Notes: generated by a model not told the origin, from the sequence alone. Shown: positions 53,073-62,311, counted from the stretch's first letter. The stretch is 64,000 bases of DNA from Streptomyces buecherae (GCF_014295035.1 NZ_CP060404.1:1716001-1780000); one strand, 5' to 3'. Translations and numbers: made by a program.

Positions 53073-53226
53073 GGCGCCGACCCTAGCCGAGGCCCCCGGC
53101 CACGGACCGGGTCGGGAGCGCCGGCTGGGGCGGGCCCCGGGCGGCCCCGGGCCCCGCGCCGGCCGGGCGCGCGGCGAGTGCGCGAGCGGGCGGGGGGCTC
53201 GGGGGCGGGCTGGCAGACTGGAGCGC

Positions 53227-54045
53227 GTGATCAACTCCGCTTCCGACGCCCACCACGACGCCTCCCCCGCCACCCCCGACGACTCCCCCACCCAGCCCAC
53301 CACGGGGCCGGGCGACGCCACCGCGCGCCCGGACGCGGCCGGGCAGCCGCGCGCGGCCACCGACCGTGACGCCGCGCCGCAGTACGTGCTGCCGCTGGTG
53401 GTACGGGTGGAGAAGGCCGCTCCCCCGGCCCGTACCGACGCCCTGGAGGCCGCCGCGCGCGCCGTGCTCACCCTGCTCGCCGACGAGCGGGCGACGGCGG
53501 CGGACGGGCCGTGGGCGAAGGCCGTACGGGACTGGGAGGACGCCCGCATCCGCAAGGTGGTGCGGCGGGCGCGCGGCGCCGAGTGGCGGCGGGCCGCTGA
53601 GCTGCCCGGGATCACGGTCACCGGCGCCAGCGCCGAGGTGCGGGTCTTCCCGCCGGTGCCGCTGGACGGCTGGCCCAGGGAGTTGGCCAAGCTCCAGGTG
53701 TCGGGTACCGAGTTGGCCGAGCCCACCGCGCCGGGCCCGCCGGAGCCGGGCCTGCCCGTGCTGTGGCTCAGCCCGGAGCTGGAGATGTCGGCCGGCAAGG
53801 CGATGGCCCAGGCCGGGCACGGGGCGCAGCTCGCCTGGTGGGAGCTGACCGACGAGCAGCGCGCGGCCTGGCGTGGGTCGGGGTTCGCGCTGGCGGTGCG
53901 CGTCGCTCCGCCGGAGCGCTGGCGGGACCTGGTCGACAGCGGGCTGCCGGTGGTGCGGGACGCGGGATTCACGGAGATCGCTCCCGGTTCGTGCACGATC
54001 GTCGCAGACCACCCGGCCCTTCGGAAACGCCCCAGGGAACTGTGA
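53227..54045 (+). CDS. Peptidyl-tRNA hydrolase Pth2-domain protein
   Basis: A 272-residue protein. The C-terminal 120 residues are the Pth2 fold: LWLSPELEMSAGKAMAQAGHGAQLAWW carries the invariant Lys and His region (blocks SAGKAMAQAGHGAQ), and GLPVVRDAGFTEIAPGSCT the end of the fold. Pth2 frees peptides from drop-off tRNAs; bacteria normally use Pth1, so this is an additional enzyme. The middle part (YVLPLVVRVEKAAPP ... VRRARGAEWRRAAELPG) is actinobacterial, and the N-terminal 50 residues are Asp/Pro/Thr-rich. GTG 53227 has CAGACT 7 nt upstream and no ribosome binding site, so it may be leaderless. Confidence 0.83.
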   Translation: MINSASDAHHDASPATPDDSPTQPTTGPGDATARPDAAGQPRAATDRDAAPQYVLPLVVRVEKAAPPARTDALEAAARAVLTLLADERATAADGPWAKAVRDWEDARIRKVVRRARGAEWRRAAELPGITVTGASAEVRVFPPVPLDGWPRELAKLQVSGTELAEPTAPGPPEPGLPVLWLSPELEMSAGKAMAQAGHGAQLAWWELTDEQRAAWRGSGFALAVRVAPPERWRDLVDSGLPVVRDAGFTEIAPGSCTIVADHPALRKRPREL

Positions 54046-54090
54046 TACTTAGGCACGAGAACATCTGTACTGGTGCCCAGGGGGGCGAAG

Positions 54091-55416
54091 TTGAGCACGT
54101 CCCGGAAGAAGTCACGTCGAGCGCGTTCGTCGCGTGAATCGTCGAAGTCATCGAAGAAGACCCTTTACACGGCGGTCGCGATCGTCTCGGCGTGTGCCGT
54201 GACCGCGGTCGCGATAGGGCTTTCCCGTGGCGATTCCGACGACGGGAAGAAGGAATCCGCCACCGCCACCGGCGCCCGGCCCACGCTCCCGGGCCCGCTC
54301 GACAAGGACAAGGACGGCAAGCCGAAGCCTACGGAGGAGCCCTGGGACGGCAAGGTCAAGGTGCTCGGGGACGGTTCCACGTCCTACACCGGGCCGCAGC
54401 CGCACCAGCCCAAGGCGACGAAGCTGAAGCCGGGGCAACGGCCGCCGCAGTTCATCGTGTTCTCCTGGGACGGCGCGCTCCAGGGCGATGACCGGCTGTT
54501 CTCGCACTTCCGCCAGGTGGCGCGGGACAGCAACGCGAAGATGACGTTCTTCCTGACCGGGATGTACCTGGTCCCGAAGTCCAAGCGCGAGTTGTACCGC
54601 CCGCCGCAGCACAAGCCGGGCAGCGCGGCGATATCCTTCGCGACCGATCCGCACATTCGGGACACCCTGGAGCAGTTGCGCGGCGCGTGGCAGGACGGGC
54701 ACGAGATAGGCAGCCACTTCAACGGGCACTTCTGCGGCGCCAAGGGGGGCGACGACTGGAGCGTCGACGAGTGGAAGAGCGAGATCAAGCAGCAGTACTC
54801 GTTCGTGCAGAACTGGAAGACCAACACCGGTTTCACGGACATCGACCCGCTGCCCTTCGACTACACGAAGGAACTGGTGGGCGGCCGGGCCCCGTGCCTG
54901 GAGGGGCAGAAGACGCTGATACCGGCGGCCAAGTCGTTCGGCTGGCGCTATGACGCGAGTTCCCCGGGCGACTTCCAGATCTGGCCCACGAAGATCGACG
55001 GGGTGTGGAACTTCCCGCTCCAGCTCCTGCCGTACCCCAAGAGCGAGAAGCAGGTCCTTTCCATGGACTTCAACTTCCTCTACAACCAGTCCGGGGACAG
55101 CACCGAGGGCGATCCGGCGAAGTACGACGAGTGGCTGGACCTCACCACCGGCGGGTACATGAACGGCTTCGAGCGCGTCTACAACGGCAGCCGCGCCCCG
55201 CTGTTCGTCGGCAACCACTTCGAGAACTGGAATGGCGGCATATACATGCAGGCCATCGAGAACGTGATGCGCGAGGCGTGCACGCGCAAGGAAGTGCGCT
55301 GCGTGTCCTTCAAACAGCTCGCCGACTGGCTCGACGCCCAGGACCCGAAGGTGCTCGCCAAGCTCCGTGGCCTGGACCCGGCGCAGGCGCCGGACTGGAA
55401 GACGTTCCTGAAGTAG
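54091..55416 (+). CDS. Membrane-anchored polysaccharide deacetylase-like protein
   Basis: A protein of about 441 residues. A very basic N-terminus (SRKKSRRARSSRESSKSSKK) precedes one TM helix (TAVAIVSACAVTAVAIGLS), then a Lys/Pro linker and a NodB-like domain outside the cell. VFSWDGA holds the first Asp, TFFLTGMYLVP the next strand, and HEIGSHFNGHF the metal-binding H..H pair. The second Asp of the usual TFDDG is replaced by Gly, so activity may differ. AGGGGGG at 54079-54085 supports TTG 54091; GTG 54073 is the alternative. Lys, Asp and Asn are more frequent than in its neighbours, consistent with an exported cell-wall protein. Confidence 0.78.
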   Translation: MSTSRKKSRRARSSRESSKSSKKTLYTAVAIVSACAVTAVAIGLSRGDSDDGKKESATATGARPTLPGPLDKDKDGKPKPTEEPWDGKVKVLGDGSTSYTGPQPHQPKATKLKPGQRPPQFIVFSWDGALQGDDRLFSHFRQVARDSNAKMTFFLTGMYLVPKSKRELYRPPQHKPGSAAISFATDPHIRDTLEQLRGAWQDGHEIGSHFNGHFCGAKGGDDWSVDEWKSEIKQQYSFVQNWKTNTGFTDIDPLPFDYTKELVGGRAPCLEGQKTLIPAAKSFGWRYDASSPGDFQIWPTKIDGVWNFPLQLLPYPKSEKQVLSMDFNFLYNQSGDSTEGDPAKYDEWLDLTTGGYMNGFERVYNGSRAPLFVGNHFENWNGGIYMQAIENVMREACTRKEVRCVSFKQLADWLDAQDPKVLAKLRGLDPAQAPDWKTFLK

Positions 55417-55426
55417 CGCCCGCCCC

Positions 55427-55466
55427 GGGCGGCCCGGCCGCTCCCGCGCGACCGGCCGGGCCGCCC
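55427..55466. terminator. Bidirectional terminator hairpin
   Basis: GGGCGGCCCGGCCG (55427-55440) pairs perfectly with 55453-55466 around a 12-nt loop. It lies 10 bp after the deacetylase-like stop and 73 bp from the end of the convergent PBP gene. Confidence 0.75.
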
Positions 55467-55539
55467 GCGCGCCGCCGTGGCCGGCCCGCCGCCGGCCCCG
55501 CCCGGCCGGTGGCCGCTGGCGGGTCGGCCGGCGCCGTGG

Positions 55540-57789
55540 TCAGGGCGAGGAGCGCAGGTAGTCGCGCCAGATGGCCAGCGGGTAGCCGGCGCCCGTCTTC
55601 CCCGACGCGTCGCCGCCCACGCCGTCGAGCGGCAGCAGTTCGTGCGTCTCGGGGTCGAGCCTGCTGATCGACACGGCCGTGGCGAGCACGTCCCGGTAGC
55701 CGACGAACCAGGCCGAGGTGCGGTCCTGGGCCGTGCCGGCCTTGCCCGCCGCGCCCGGCCCGACATCGCCCGCCGCGCTCGCCGCGCCGGTGCGCAGCGA
55801 GTCCCTGAGCGCCCCGTCCACCGCCTCGGCCACCTCGGCGCGCAGCGCCCGCTTCCCGCTGGGCACGTCGAGCGGCACGGCGTCGCCGTTGCGGGTCAGG
55901 TGGGTCACCGAGTACGGCTCGGTGTGCATGCCGTGCGCGGCGAAGGTGGCGTACGCGCTGGCCATGCGGATCGCGCTGGGCTTGGCCGTGCCGAGCGAGA
56001 GGGCGGGCACCTGTTCGCCGAAGCTGCTGGGCAACAGGCCCGCCGTGGTCGCGGTGCGACGCACCCGGTCGAGGCCCACGTCCATGCCGAGCTGCATGAT
56101 CGGCGTGTTCACCGAGTTCACCAGCGCCTGGTGCAGGCTGATGTCGCCCCAGGACTTGCCGTCGTCGTTGCGGGCCCGCACGATCTTGCCGCCGCGGTCC
56201 CAGTACGGGCCCTCCGGCGTCTGGAGGGCGGCCTTGTCGTCGCCGTCGTACACGGTGGCGGGCGTGATCGTCTTCCGGCTCTCGCCACGCTCCTTGAGCA
56301 CGCCCTCCTGGAGTCCGGCCGCGTAGACGAAGGGGGCGAAGGCGGTGCCGGCCGGCACGTTGGAGGCGTTGGCGTCGTTGAAGCCCTGCTTGACGTAGTC
56401 GGGGCCGCCGTAGAGGGCGACGATGCGCCCGTCGGCCTCCACCGAGGCGGCGCCGATGTGCAGTTCCCGATCCGCCTCGCGCTCCTTCGGCCGCAGGTCG
56501 TCGCGGACCTCCTTCACCGACGTGGCCAGCGATTCCACCTTCGGCCTCTCGAAGGTGGTGCGAATCTGGTAGCCGCCGAGGTCGAAGTCGGCGGGCTCGA
56601 TGTCGGTGTGGGCGGCGACGTAGGCCCGCGCGGTCTCCACCAGATATCCCGTCTGCCCGTCGAGGCCGACCGGCTTGGGGGGTTTGCGCGGCTCGGGGAA
56701 CTCGGTGATCTGCTCGCGCTCGGAACGGGAGAGCTTGCCGATCTCCACCATGCGGTCGAGCACCCATTCCCAGCGCTCCACGGCCCGCCGGTGGTTGGCG
56801 TCGCTGAGGTGCGGGTCGTACATTCCCGCGCCCTTGAGGAGGGTGGCGAGGAAAGCGCCCTCGCTCACGGTCAGTTCGGACACGTCCTTGCGGTAGTACG
56901 CGTAGGCGGCGCGCTGGATTCCATAGGTGCCGCGCCCGAACCAACTGGTGTTGAGATATCCCTCCAGAATTTCGTCCTTGCTCATCTTGTTGTCCAGCTT
57001 GATGGCGATGAACATCTCGGTGACCTTGCGGGAAAGGTCCTGCCGCTGGTTCAGATAGGCGTTCTTGACGTACTGCTGCGTGATGGTCGAACCACCCTGG
57101 GTGTCGCCCCCGGTGATCATGCGCGTCACGGCGCGGAACATGCCGGTCGGGGAAACACCGCTGTCGGAGTAGAACGAGGCGTTCTCGGCCGCGAGCACCG
57201 CCCACCGCACGTCTTCGGGTACCCGTTTCAACGCCGTGGCCTGCCGGTTGATCTGGCCCGTCCGGCCCATTTCGGTGCCGTCGGCCCAGTAGTAGACGTT
57301 GTCCTGCTGGGTGGCGAAGTCGTTGAGGTCGGAGGGTATCTCGGTCTGCGAGTACGCGTAGCCGGCGACGCCCGAGAGCGTGCCGAGGACGAAGAGGAAC
57401 GTGCCGAGCACCAGCCGCCAGGAGGGCACCCACCGGCGCACGCCGCGCCTGCCCGCGCGCGGGTAGTCGATCCGGGGCCGGCGTAGCGACGGGCCACGGC
57501 GCGGCCGGGCCTTGCGCCTGCGGCCCCTGCCGGTCGCGCCGCCCTGGCCGGTCGCGCCCGGAGCGGCGGGGGGCGCGGGGGCGGTGCCGGGGCGGGGCGG
57601 GGGGTGGCCGCCGCTCGCGGCGGCCCTGCCGGGGGTGACGATGCCGAGGGTGATCGTGTGGGCGTCGTCGTGCCCGGGCGCCGGGCGGGGCGCGGCGGGC
57701 GACGTGCCCGGCTCCGCGGGCCCGTCCGAACCGTCCGGCCCCCTGGACTTTCGCGCCTTGGCCGCCGCGAACAGCTTTCCGATCCGCAC
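55540..57789 (-). CDS. Penicillin-binding protein, class A type, with altered transpeptidase motifs
   Basis: A 749-residue cell-wall enzyme. A cytoplasmic basic Pro/Gly-rich tail (about 125 residues) and one TM (LVLGTFLFVLGTLSGVAGYAYS, blocks) lead to a GT51 glycosyltransferase domain with catalytic E202 (LAAENASFYSDSG), GGSTITQQYVKN and EGYLNTSWFGRGTYG. The transpeptidase domain follows. There the expected SxxK reads T482-A-F-A485 (VPAGTAFAPFVYAAG), so the acylated Ser and the general-base Lys are both gone. SVN (559-561) is intact and KTG is K683-A-G-T. It probably polymerises glycan but cannot crosslink. GGAGAG lies before GTG 57789. Confidence 0.87.
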   Translation of the reverse strand: MRIGKLFAAAKARKSRGPDGSDGPAEPGTSPAAPRPAPGHDDAHTITLGIVTPGRAAASGGHPPPRPGTAPAPPAAPGATGQGGATGRGRRRKARPRRGPSLRRPRIDYPRAGRRGVRRWVPSWRLVLGTFLFVLGTLSGVAGYAYSQTEIPSDLNDFATQQDNVYYWADGTEMGRTGQINRQATALKRVPEDVRWAVLAAENASFYSDSGVSPTGMFRAVTRMITGGDTQGGSTITQQYVKNAYLNQRQDLSRKVTEMFIAIKLDNKMSKDEILEGYLNTSWFGRGTYGIQRAAYAYYRKDVSELTVSEGAFLATLLKGAGMYDPHLSDANHRRAVERWEWVLDRMVEIGKLSRSEREQITEFPEPRKPPKPVGLDGQTGYLVETARAYVAAHTDIEPADFDLGGYQIRTTFERPKVESLATSVKEVRDDLRPKEREADRELHIGAASVEADGRIVALYGGPDYVKQGFNDANASNVPAGTAFAPFVYAAGLQEGVLKERGESRKTITPATVYDGDDKAALQTPEGPYWDRGGKIVRARNDDGKSWGDISLHQALVNSVNTPIMQLGMDVGLDRVRRTATTAGLLPSSFGEQVPALSLGTAKPSAIRMASAYATFAAHGMHTEPYSVTHLTRNGDAVPLDVPSGKRALRAEVAEAVDGALRDSLRTGAASAAGDVGPGAAGKAGTAQDRTSAWFVGYRDVLATAVSISRLDPETHELLPLDGVGGDASGKTGAGYPLAIWRDYLRSSP

Positions 57790-58245
57790 GTCTCTCCTAC
57801 GTCCCGAATGCGACGCGGCGGACCCGGCGCGCACCCGCACCGATCCGCGCCCCCACAACCGTCCGACTCTATGGCGCCTTGTGAACAGCTTTCGCAAGAG
57901 AACCGCACAAGTTCGTAGCAGTGCCGACATTAGCGGACCCGCACGAGCGCAATCCATGCATCCCAACTCGCGTGCCCATCATCACCCAACCCGCCCTGGG
58001 CCGCACGAAAACCAAGCCCACAGCCCCTTTACGCGCCTCCCCGCACTCCCCGAGAGCGCGCCCGCGCCCGCCGGCGCACCACCCCGCCGCGCGGCGCCCA
58101 ACCCCCTTGGGCCCGCCGGGAGATCGCCCCCGGAGCAACCTCAAATGAAGCTCTGAACCGAACGCGGACGGGGTTCGTCCCCCCTACGGGGGGCCAAGAC
58201 TCTCCCCACGCGGATGGACGCGCGCATTCTTCCAGGGGGGCAACC
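57790..58245. other. Divergent region before the MNIO gene, with SD-competing hairpin
   Basis: No gene is seen in these 456 bp. CCCCCC-TAC-GGGGGG at 58179-58193 is a small hairpin. The same CCCCCC could instead pair with the GGGGGG Shine-Dalgarno sequence at 58235-58240 of the MNIO gene, so translation might be switched. This is inference. Confidence 0.35.
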
Positions 58246-59880
58246 ATGAAACGACTGGGGACCGGAATCGGGTGGCGACCGGAGATCGCCGAGGACATCG
58301 CTCGCCTTCCCGACATCGACTGGGTGGAGGTGGTGGCCGAGAACATCTGCCCGGGCCACGTCCCCGACGCCCTCACCGCCCTGCGCGAGCGCGGCACGAC
58401 CGTGGTGCCGCACGGGGTCTCGCTCGGGCTCGGCGGCGCCGCACCACCGGACCCGGCACGGCTGGCCGCCCTCGCCGAGCGCGCCGAGACGCTGGCCGCG
58501 CCGCTGGTCACCGAGCACATCGCGTTCGTACGCGGCGGGGGGCCGCTGACCGCGTCGCCGGAGATCGAGGCCGGACACCTGCTGCCGGTGCCGCGCACCC
58601 GTCAGGCGCTGGCGGTGCTGTGCGAGAACGTGCGCATCGCGCAGGACGCGCTGCCGGTGCCGCTGGCCCTGGAGAACATCGCCGCGCTGATCTCCTGGCC
58701 GGGCGAGGAGCTGACCGAGGGCCAGTTCCTGACCGAGCTGGTCGAGCGCACCGGCGTCCGGTTGCTCATCGACGTCGCCAACCTGCACACCAACCACGTC
58801 AACCGCGGCGAGGACCCGGCCCGCACCCTGGACGCCCTGCCGACCTGGGCCATCGCGTACGTGCACGTGGCGGGCGGCGTCGAGCGCGACGGGGTGTGGC
58901 ACGACAGCCACGCCCACCCGGTCACCCAGCCGGTGCTGGACGTGCTCGCGGAGCTGTGTTCCCGGGCGACGCCACCCGGGGTGCTGCTGGAGCGCGACGA
59001 GGCGTTCCCGCCCACGGCGGAGCTGGCGGCCGAACTCGACGCCATCCGCGCGGTCGTGGCCACCACCCCGACCGCACCGACGCCCGACCGGACCGCCCCC
59101 TCGGCGCGCCGGGCGGTCGCCCCGGCGCGCGCCCTGCCGCACCTGAGGGCCGTCCCCGCGCCCCGCTCGCCCGCGCCGACCCCGCGACCGGCCCGCGAAC
59201 CGGTGGCGGCGGCGCACGGGGCGCGGTCTGCGGTACGCCCGGCGGCACCGCGCCCGGCGTCCGGCACCGGCACGGCACGCGCCACCCCAACCGCCGCCCC
59301 GACCGCCGCCGCCCCGACCGCCGCCGCCCCGACGGCCCGACCCGCGGGCCACCGCGCCGCGCCCGGCGTCGTGTCCGACGCCCTGCCCGCCGCGGGCCCC
59401 GTCGCCGCGCCGAGCGCGCCGGACGCCGCCACGGCCGGGGTCGCCACGCCGGACGCCGGTGACGCGGAGCGGCAGCGGCTCGCGCTCGCGCAGACCGCCC
59501 TGCTGTCCGCGCTGGTCGCGGGCACGCCGGCGCCGGAGGGGTTCGACCGTGGCCGGCTGCGCGTGCAGAGCCGGGCGCTGGTCGCCAAGCGCGCCGACGT
59601 GGTGGCCAGGATCGCCCCCGAACTGCCGGAGATCCTCGGCACCGCGTACCGGCCCGCGTTCGTGGCGTACGCCCGGCACCGGCCGCTGCGCGGCGGTTAC
59701 CGGCGGGACGCGCTCGCCTTCGTCGAACGGCTGCTGGCGACCGAGGAGTTCGCCGACCCCGTGGTGCACCGACGGCTGGCGGCCTGGTGGCAGGAGCGCT
59801 CGGGGCCCGCCCCGCTGTCGGCGCGCCCGGCGGCGCGGCTGCTGCGCGCCGCCCGACTGGCATGGGGGAGGAAGCGATGA
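58246..59880 (+). CDS. DUF692 multinuclear iron oxidase (MNIO) fused to a partner-like C-terminal domain
   Basis: A 544-residue protein. Residues 1-270 form the DUF692 TIM barrel of the MbnB/TglH/ChrH/BufB family. Candidate iron ligands are H56 (VPHGVSL), E90-H91 (VTEHIAF), E143-N144 (LALENIAAL), D176, N179 and H181 ([11 protein letters not shown]), H207 (YVHVAGG), D220 and H222 (HDSHAHP) and E249 (LLERDEAF). These enzymes oxidise cysteines of small peptides to oxazolone/thioamide or thiooxazole products. A 130-residue Ala/Pro/Thr linker leads to residues 406-530 ([41 protein letters not shown]), which resemble the DUF2063/BufC partner proteins. Its stop overlaps the next ATG (ATGA). Confidence 0.85.
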   Translation: MKRLGTGIGWRPEIAEDIARLPDIDWVEVVAENICPGHVPDALTALRERGTTVVPHGVSLGLGGAAPPDPARLAALAERAETLAAPLVTEHIAFVRGGGPLTASPEIEAGHLLPVPRTRQALAVLCENVRIAQDALPVPLALENIAALISWPGEELTEGQFLTELVERTGVRLLIDVANLHTNHVNRGEDPARTLDALPTWAIAYVHVAGGVERDGVWHDSHAHPVTQPVLDVLAELCSRATPPGVLLERDEAFPPTAELAAELDAIRAVVATTPTAPTPDRTAPSARRAVAPARALPHLRAVPAPRSPAPTPRPAREPVAAAHGARSAVRPAAPRPASGTGTARATPTAAPTAAAPTAAAPTARPAGHRAAPGVVSDALPAAGPVAAPSAPDAATAGVATPDAGDAERQRLALAQTALLSALVAGTPAPEGFDRGRLRVQSRALVAKRADVVARIAPELPEILGTAYRPAFVAYARHRPLRGGYRRDALAFVERLLATEEFADPVVHRRLAAWWQERSGPAPLSARPAARLLRAARLAWGRKR

Positions 59881-60929
59881 TCACCGCGCTCGCGCTCGCG
59901 CTGGCCGCCGTGGTCGGCGGCGCGCTGCTCGCCCTGGTCCTGGGCGTACGGGCCTTCCGGCGCACCCTCTCGACGGTGCGCACGGAGCGGCCCGACGACG
60001 TGTGGGAGGCCGCCTTCCTGGCGGGCGGGCCCGGTCGGGTCACGGACCTGGCGCTGTACGCCCTGCACGCCGACGGGCGGATACGTGTCGGGGACCCGGG
60101 CGTCGTCACCGTCGAACAGGCGGTCGCGCGGCACCCGGTGGAGAGCGAGGTCCTCGCGGCGCACGCCCGCTCCCCGCACGGCGGTCTCGGCCGGCTGCGC
60201 GGCGAGGTGATGCGCAGCGCCACCGTGCAGGGCATCGGCGACCGTCTCGCGGAGCGCGGCCTGATGGTGCGGCCCGCCGTCATCCGGCACTGGCGACGAC
60301 GGGCGCGCACGCTGGCGCTGACCTGTCTGGGGCTCGCGTTCCTCGTCGTGCTGCTCGGCCTCGGCGGGCTCGGCGACTCCGTCGGCTCGACGCTCGGCGC
60401 GCTGCTGCCCTCGCTGGCCGTGGGCTTCGTCGGCAGCCTGGTCTGCGTGGCGGCCGTCGGCGGCCGGCTCACCCCGGCCGGCGAGGCGGCCTTCTTCACG
60501 TACGCCTCGACGACCGGCTCCGAGACCGGGGACGAGGTGCCGGCCACCATGAACCGCGTCGCGGCCAAGGGGCCGCACGAGATCAGCGGGAAGCTGCGCA
60601 CCCTGCTCCAGGAGGCCGCGCGGAAGGGCTCGGCCGCGCCGCTGGTCGCCGGAGGCGCGGCGGTGGCGGCGCCGGCGGTCGCCGAGGTCACCTGGTGCGG
60701 CACGGCGCCCGAGCTGTCGGTGCGGGCCAGCTCGTCCGGCAGCGGGGGCGGCGGGGGTAACGGGGGCGGCGGGGGCAACGGATGTGGCGGAGGCAACGGT
60801 TGCGGCACCGCCTCGTGCGGGGCGGGCTCCGGTGACGGCGGTGGCGGAGGGGGAGGCAGCGGTAGCGGCGGAGGCAGTGGCTGCGGGGGCGGTTGCGGCG
60901 GCGGAGGCTGCGGGGGCGGTGGCGGCTGA
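59877..60929 (+). CDS. TIGR04222-type membrane protein with Gly/Cys-rich tail (candidate MNIO substrate)
   Basis: A 350-residue protein. TM 1 is [20 protein letters not shown], then the conserved domain [22 protein letters not shown] in blocks and [16 protein letters not shown], two more TM stretches around 145-200, and finally a tail from about residue 284 made almost only of Gly, Ser, Asn and Cys. The tail Cys are C303, C309, C314, C336, C340 and C345, each followed by Gly. From memory, TIGR04222 proteins are often encoded beside DUF692 proteins and end in such tails. The ATG overlaps the MNIO stop and GGGGGAGG precedes it. I infer that the tail is modified by the MNIO protein. Confidence 0.82.
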   Translation: MITALALALAAVVGGALLALVLGVRAFRRTLSTVRTERPDDVWEAAFLAGGPGRVTDLALYALHADGRIRVGDPGVVTVEQAVARHPVESEVLAAHARSPHGGLGRLRGEVMRSATVQGIGDRLAERGLMVRPAVIRHWRRRARTLALTCLGLAFLVVLLGLGGLGDSVGSTLGALLPSLAVGFVGSLVCVAAVGGRLTPAGEAAFFTYASTTGSETGDEVPATMNRVAAKGPHEISGKLRTLLQEAARKGSAAPLVAGGAAVAAPAVAEVTWCGTAPELSVRASSSGSGGGGGNGGGGGNGCGGGNGCGTASCGAGSGDGGGGGGGSGSGGGSGCGGGCGGGGCGGGGG

Positions 60930-61143
60930 CCCGGGGGCCGGGCGCCGGCGCGGCGGCGTGGGGCGGGGACGGCGTGGGGCGGCTACGGACGTCGCCCCAC
61001 CCACCACCGTGCGTGGTTCGGGCCATCCGTTCTGATCCGGTCCGTGCGTCTCGTACCCACGGACGGTCACCGATGCGCAGGTCGTCGGTCCGTATCGTGA
61101 ACAAAGCATGGCGGAGCCGGAATTGGCCGAGTAAGAATCGGCC

Positions 61144-62202
61144 ATGCTGTGGGTCCTGTTTCTTGTGATCGCCTGGGTCGCGGCGTTTGTCACCTGTGCC
61201 CGACTCTGTCAGGCGGCCGTCGCCGCCGCGCAAGGCCCCGACGCCGCGTCGTCCACGGGCCGTGACCGTGCTCTCACGCTGTACGAGGCGGCGTTCCTGT
61301 CCGGCGGCCCGTACCGGGTGAGCGATCTCGCCCTCGTCGCCATGCACCGCGAGCGGCGGCTGCTGCTCGCCCACACCGGCTGGGTCACCGTGGTCGACCC
61401 GGTGGGCCGGGACGAGATGGAGCGCTCGCTGCTCCGGGCCATCGGCTCGGCCGGGCAGGCGCCCGTGCCGCCGGTGCGCTCGGCGGTGGCCGCCGCCGAA
61501 CCGGTACGGGCGCTCGCCGACCGCCTGGTCATGGCCGGCCTCGCGGTGCCCGACGCGGCCCGGGCCGGGGTCGCCGCCGCGATCGCCCACGTGCGCGGCG
61601 CCTGCGCGCTGATCCTGGTGAGCGCGGTCGCGGCGCTGGTGATGGTGCCGCCGGAGACCGGCACGGGGACGGTCGCGGCGTGGTTCGCGCTGCCCCTGGT
61701 GGCCACCACCGGCTGCCTGGCCATAGCGCGCGTCGAGGTTCACCCGTACACCCGCTGGGCCTCCCCCGCGGGTCAACAGCGGCTCGGCCAGATCCTGGTG
61801 CCGCCGCGCGAGGACCGGCTGCCGGGCGGCACCGCCCGGCCGGCCGATGGCCCCGCGCCCCACCCCGGCGACCGAGGCGTCCCGGACGCCCGGGGCGAAC
61901 GGGACGCCTGGGACGACGGGCACGAACGCGGCGACCGAGGCGACCGTGCCGACGACCAGCCGCCCGCCGGCCCCGGCGCGGGCGATGACGCGCCACGGGC
62001 GACCGCGGGGGCGGAGGGGCCGGCGGAGCGCGGCGTGCCGGGCGGCGGCCCGGTGCCGAGCGAACCGTACGACCCGAACGGCCCGGCCGAGCGCGCCGAG
62101 CGGGCCGCGCTCACCATCCTCGCCATCCACGGCGCCGCCGGCCTGTCCGACCCCGCGCTCCGCGCCGCGCTGCGCGGCGGACGGCGCCGCACCCTGCCCT
62201 GA
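61144..62202 (+). CDS. TIGR04222-type membrane protein without Cys tail
   Basis: A 352-residue paralogue of the preceding protein. An N-terminal TM (VLFLVIAWVAAFVTCARLCQ) is followed by the same TIGR04222 core (YEAAFLSGGPYRVSDLALVA, RERRLLLAHTGWVTVV) and a second membrane pair near 155-195 (ACALILVSAVAALVMVPPE, WFALPLVATTGCLAIARVEV). The tail is different: a Pro/Asp/Arg/Gly-rich linker with no Cys, then a helix (ERAERAALTILAIHGAAGL). It follows the Cys-tailed gene by 214 bp, where I see only a possible promoter region around 61085-61100. It may be a scaffold for the system or a decayed substrate. Two hairpins close the locus. Confidence 0.8.
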   Translation: MLWVLFLVIAWVAAFVTCARLCQAAVAAAQGPDAASSTGRDRALTLYEAAFLSGGPYRVSDLALVAMHRERRLLLAHTGWVTVVDPVGRDEMERSLLRAIGSAGQAPVPPVRSAVAAAEPVRALADRLVMAGLAVPDAARAGVAAAIAHVRGACALILVSAVAALVMVPPETGTGTVAAWFALPLVATTGCLAIARVEVHPYTRWASPAGQQRLGQILVPPREDRLPGGTARPADGPAPHPGDRGVPDARGERDAWDDGHERGDRGDRADDQPPAGPGAGDDAPRATAGAEGPAERGVPGGGPVPSEPYDPNGPAERAERAALTILAIHGAAGLSDPALRAALRGGRRRTLP

Positions 62203-62258
62203 CCGCCGTGCCCGTAACCCGCCCGCCCGGGGCCCGCGATGCCCCCGATCCGTTCGCC

Positions 62259-62290
62259 GGGCCCGGCCCGGACCTGCCCGGGCCGGGCCC
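62259..62290 (+). terminator. Terminator 1 of the MNIO locus
   Basis: GGGCCCGGCCCGG (62259-62271) pairs perfectly with 62278-62290 around a 6-nt loop, 57 bp after the last gene. Confidence 0.75.
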
Positions 62291-62311
62291 TCGGGCGGCG
62301 ACTCCAGGGCG

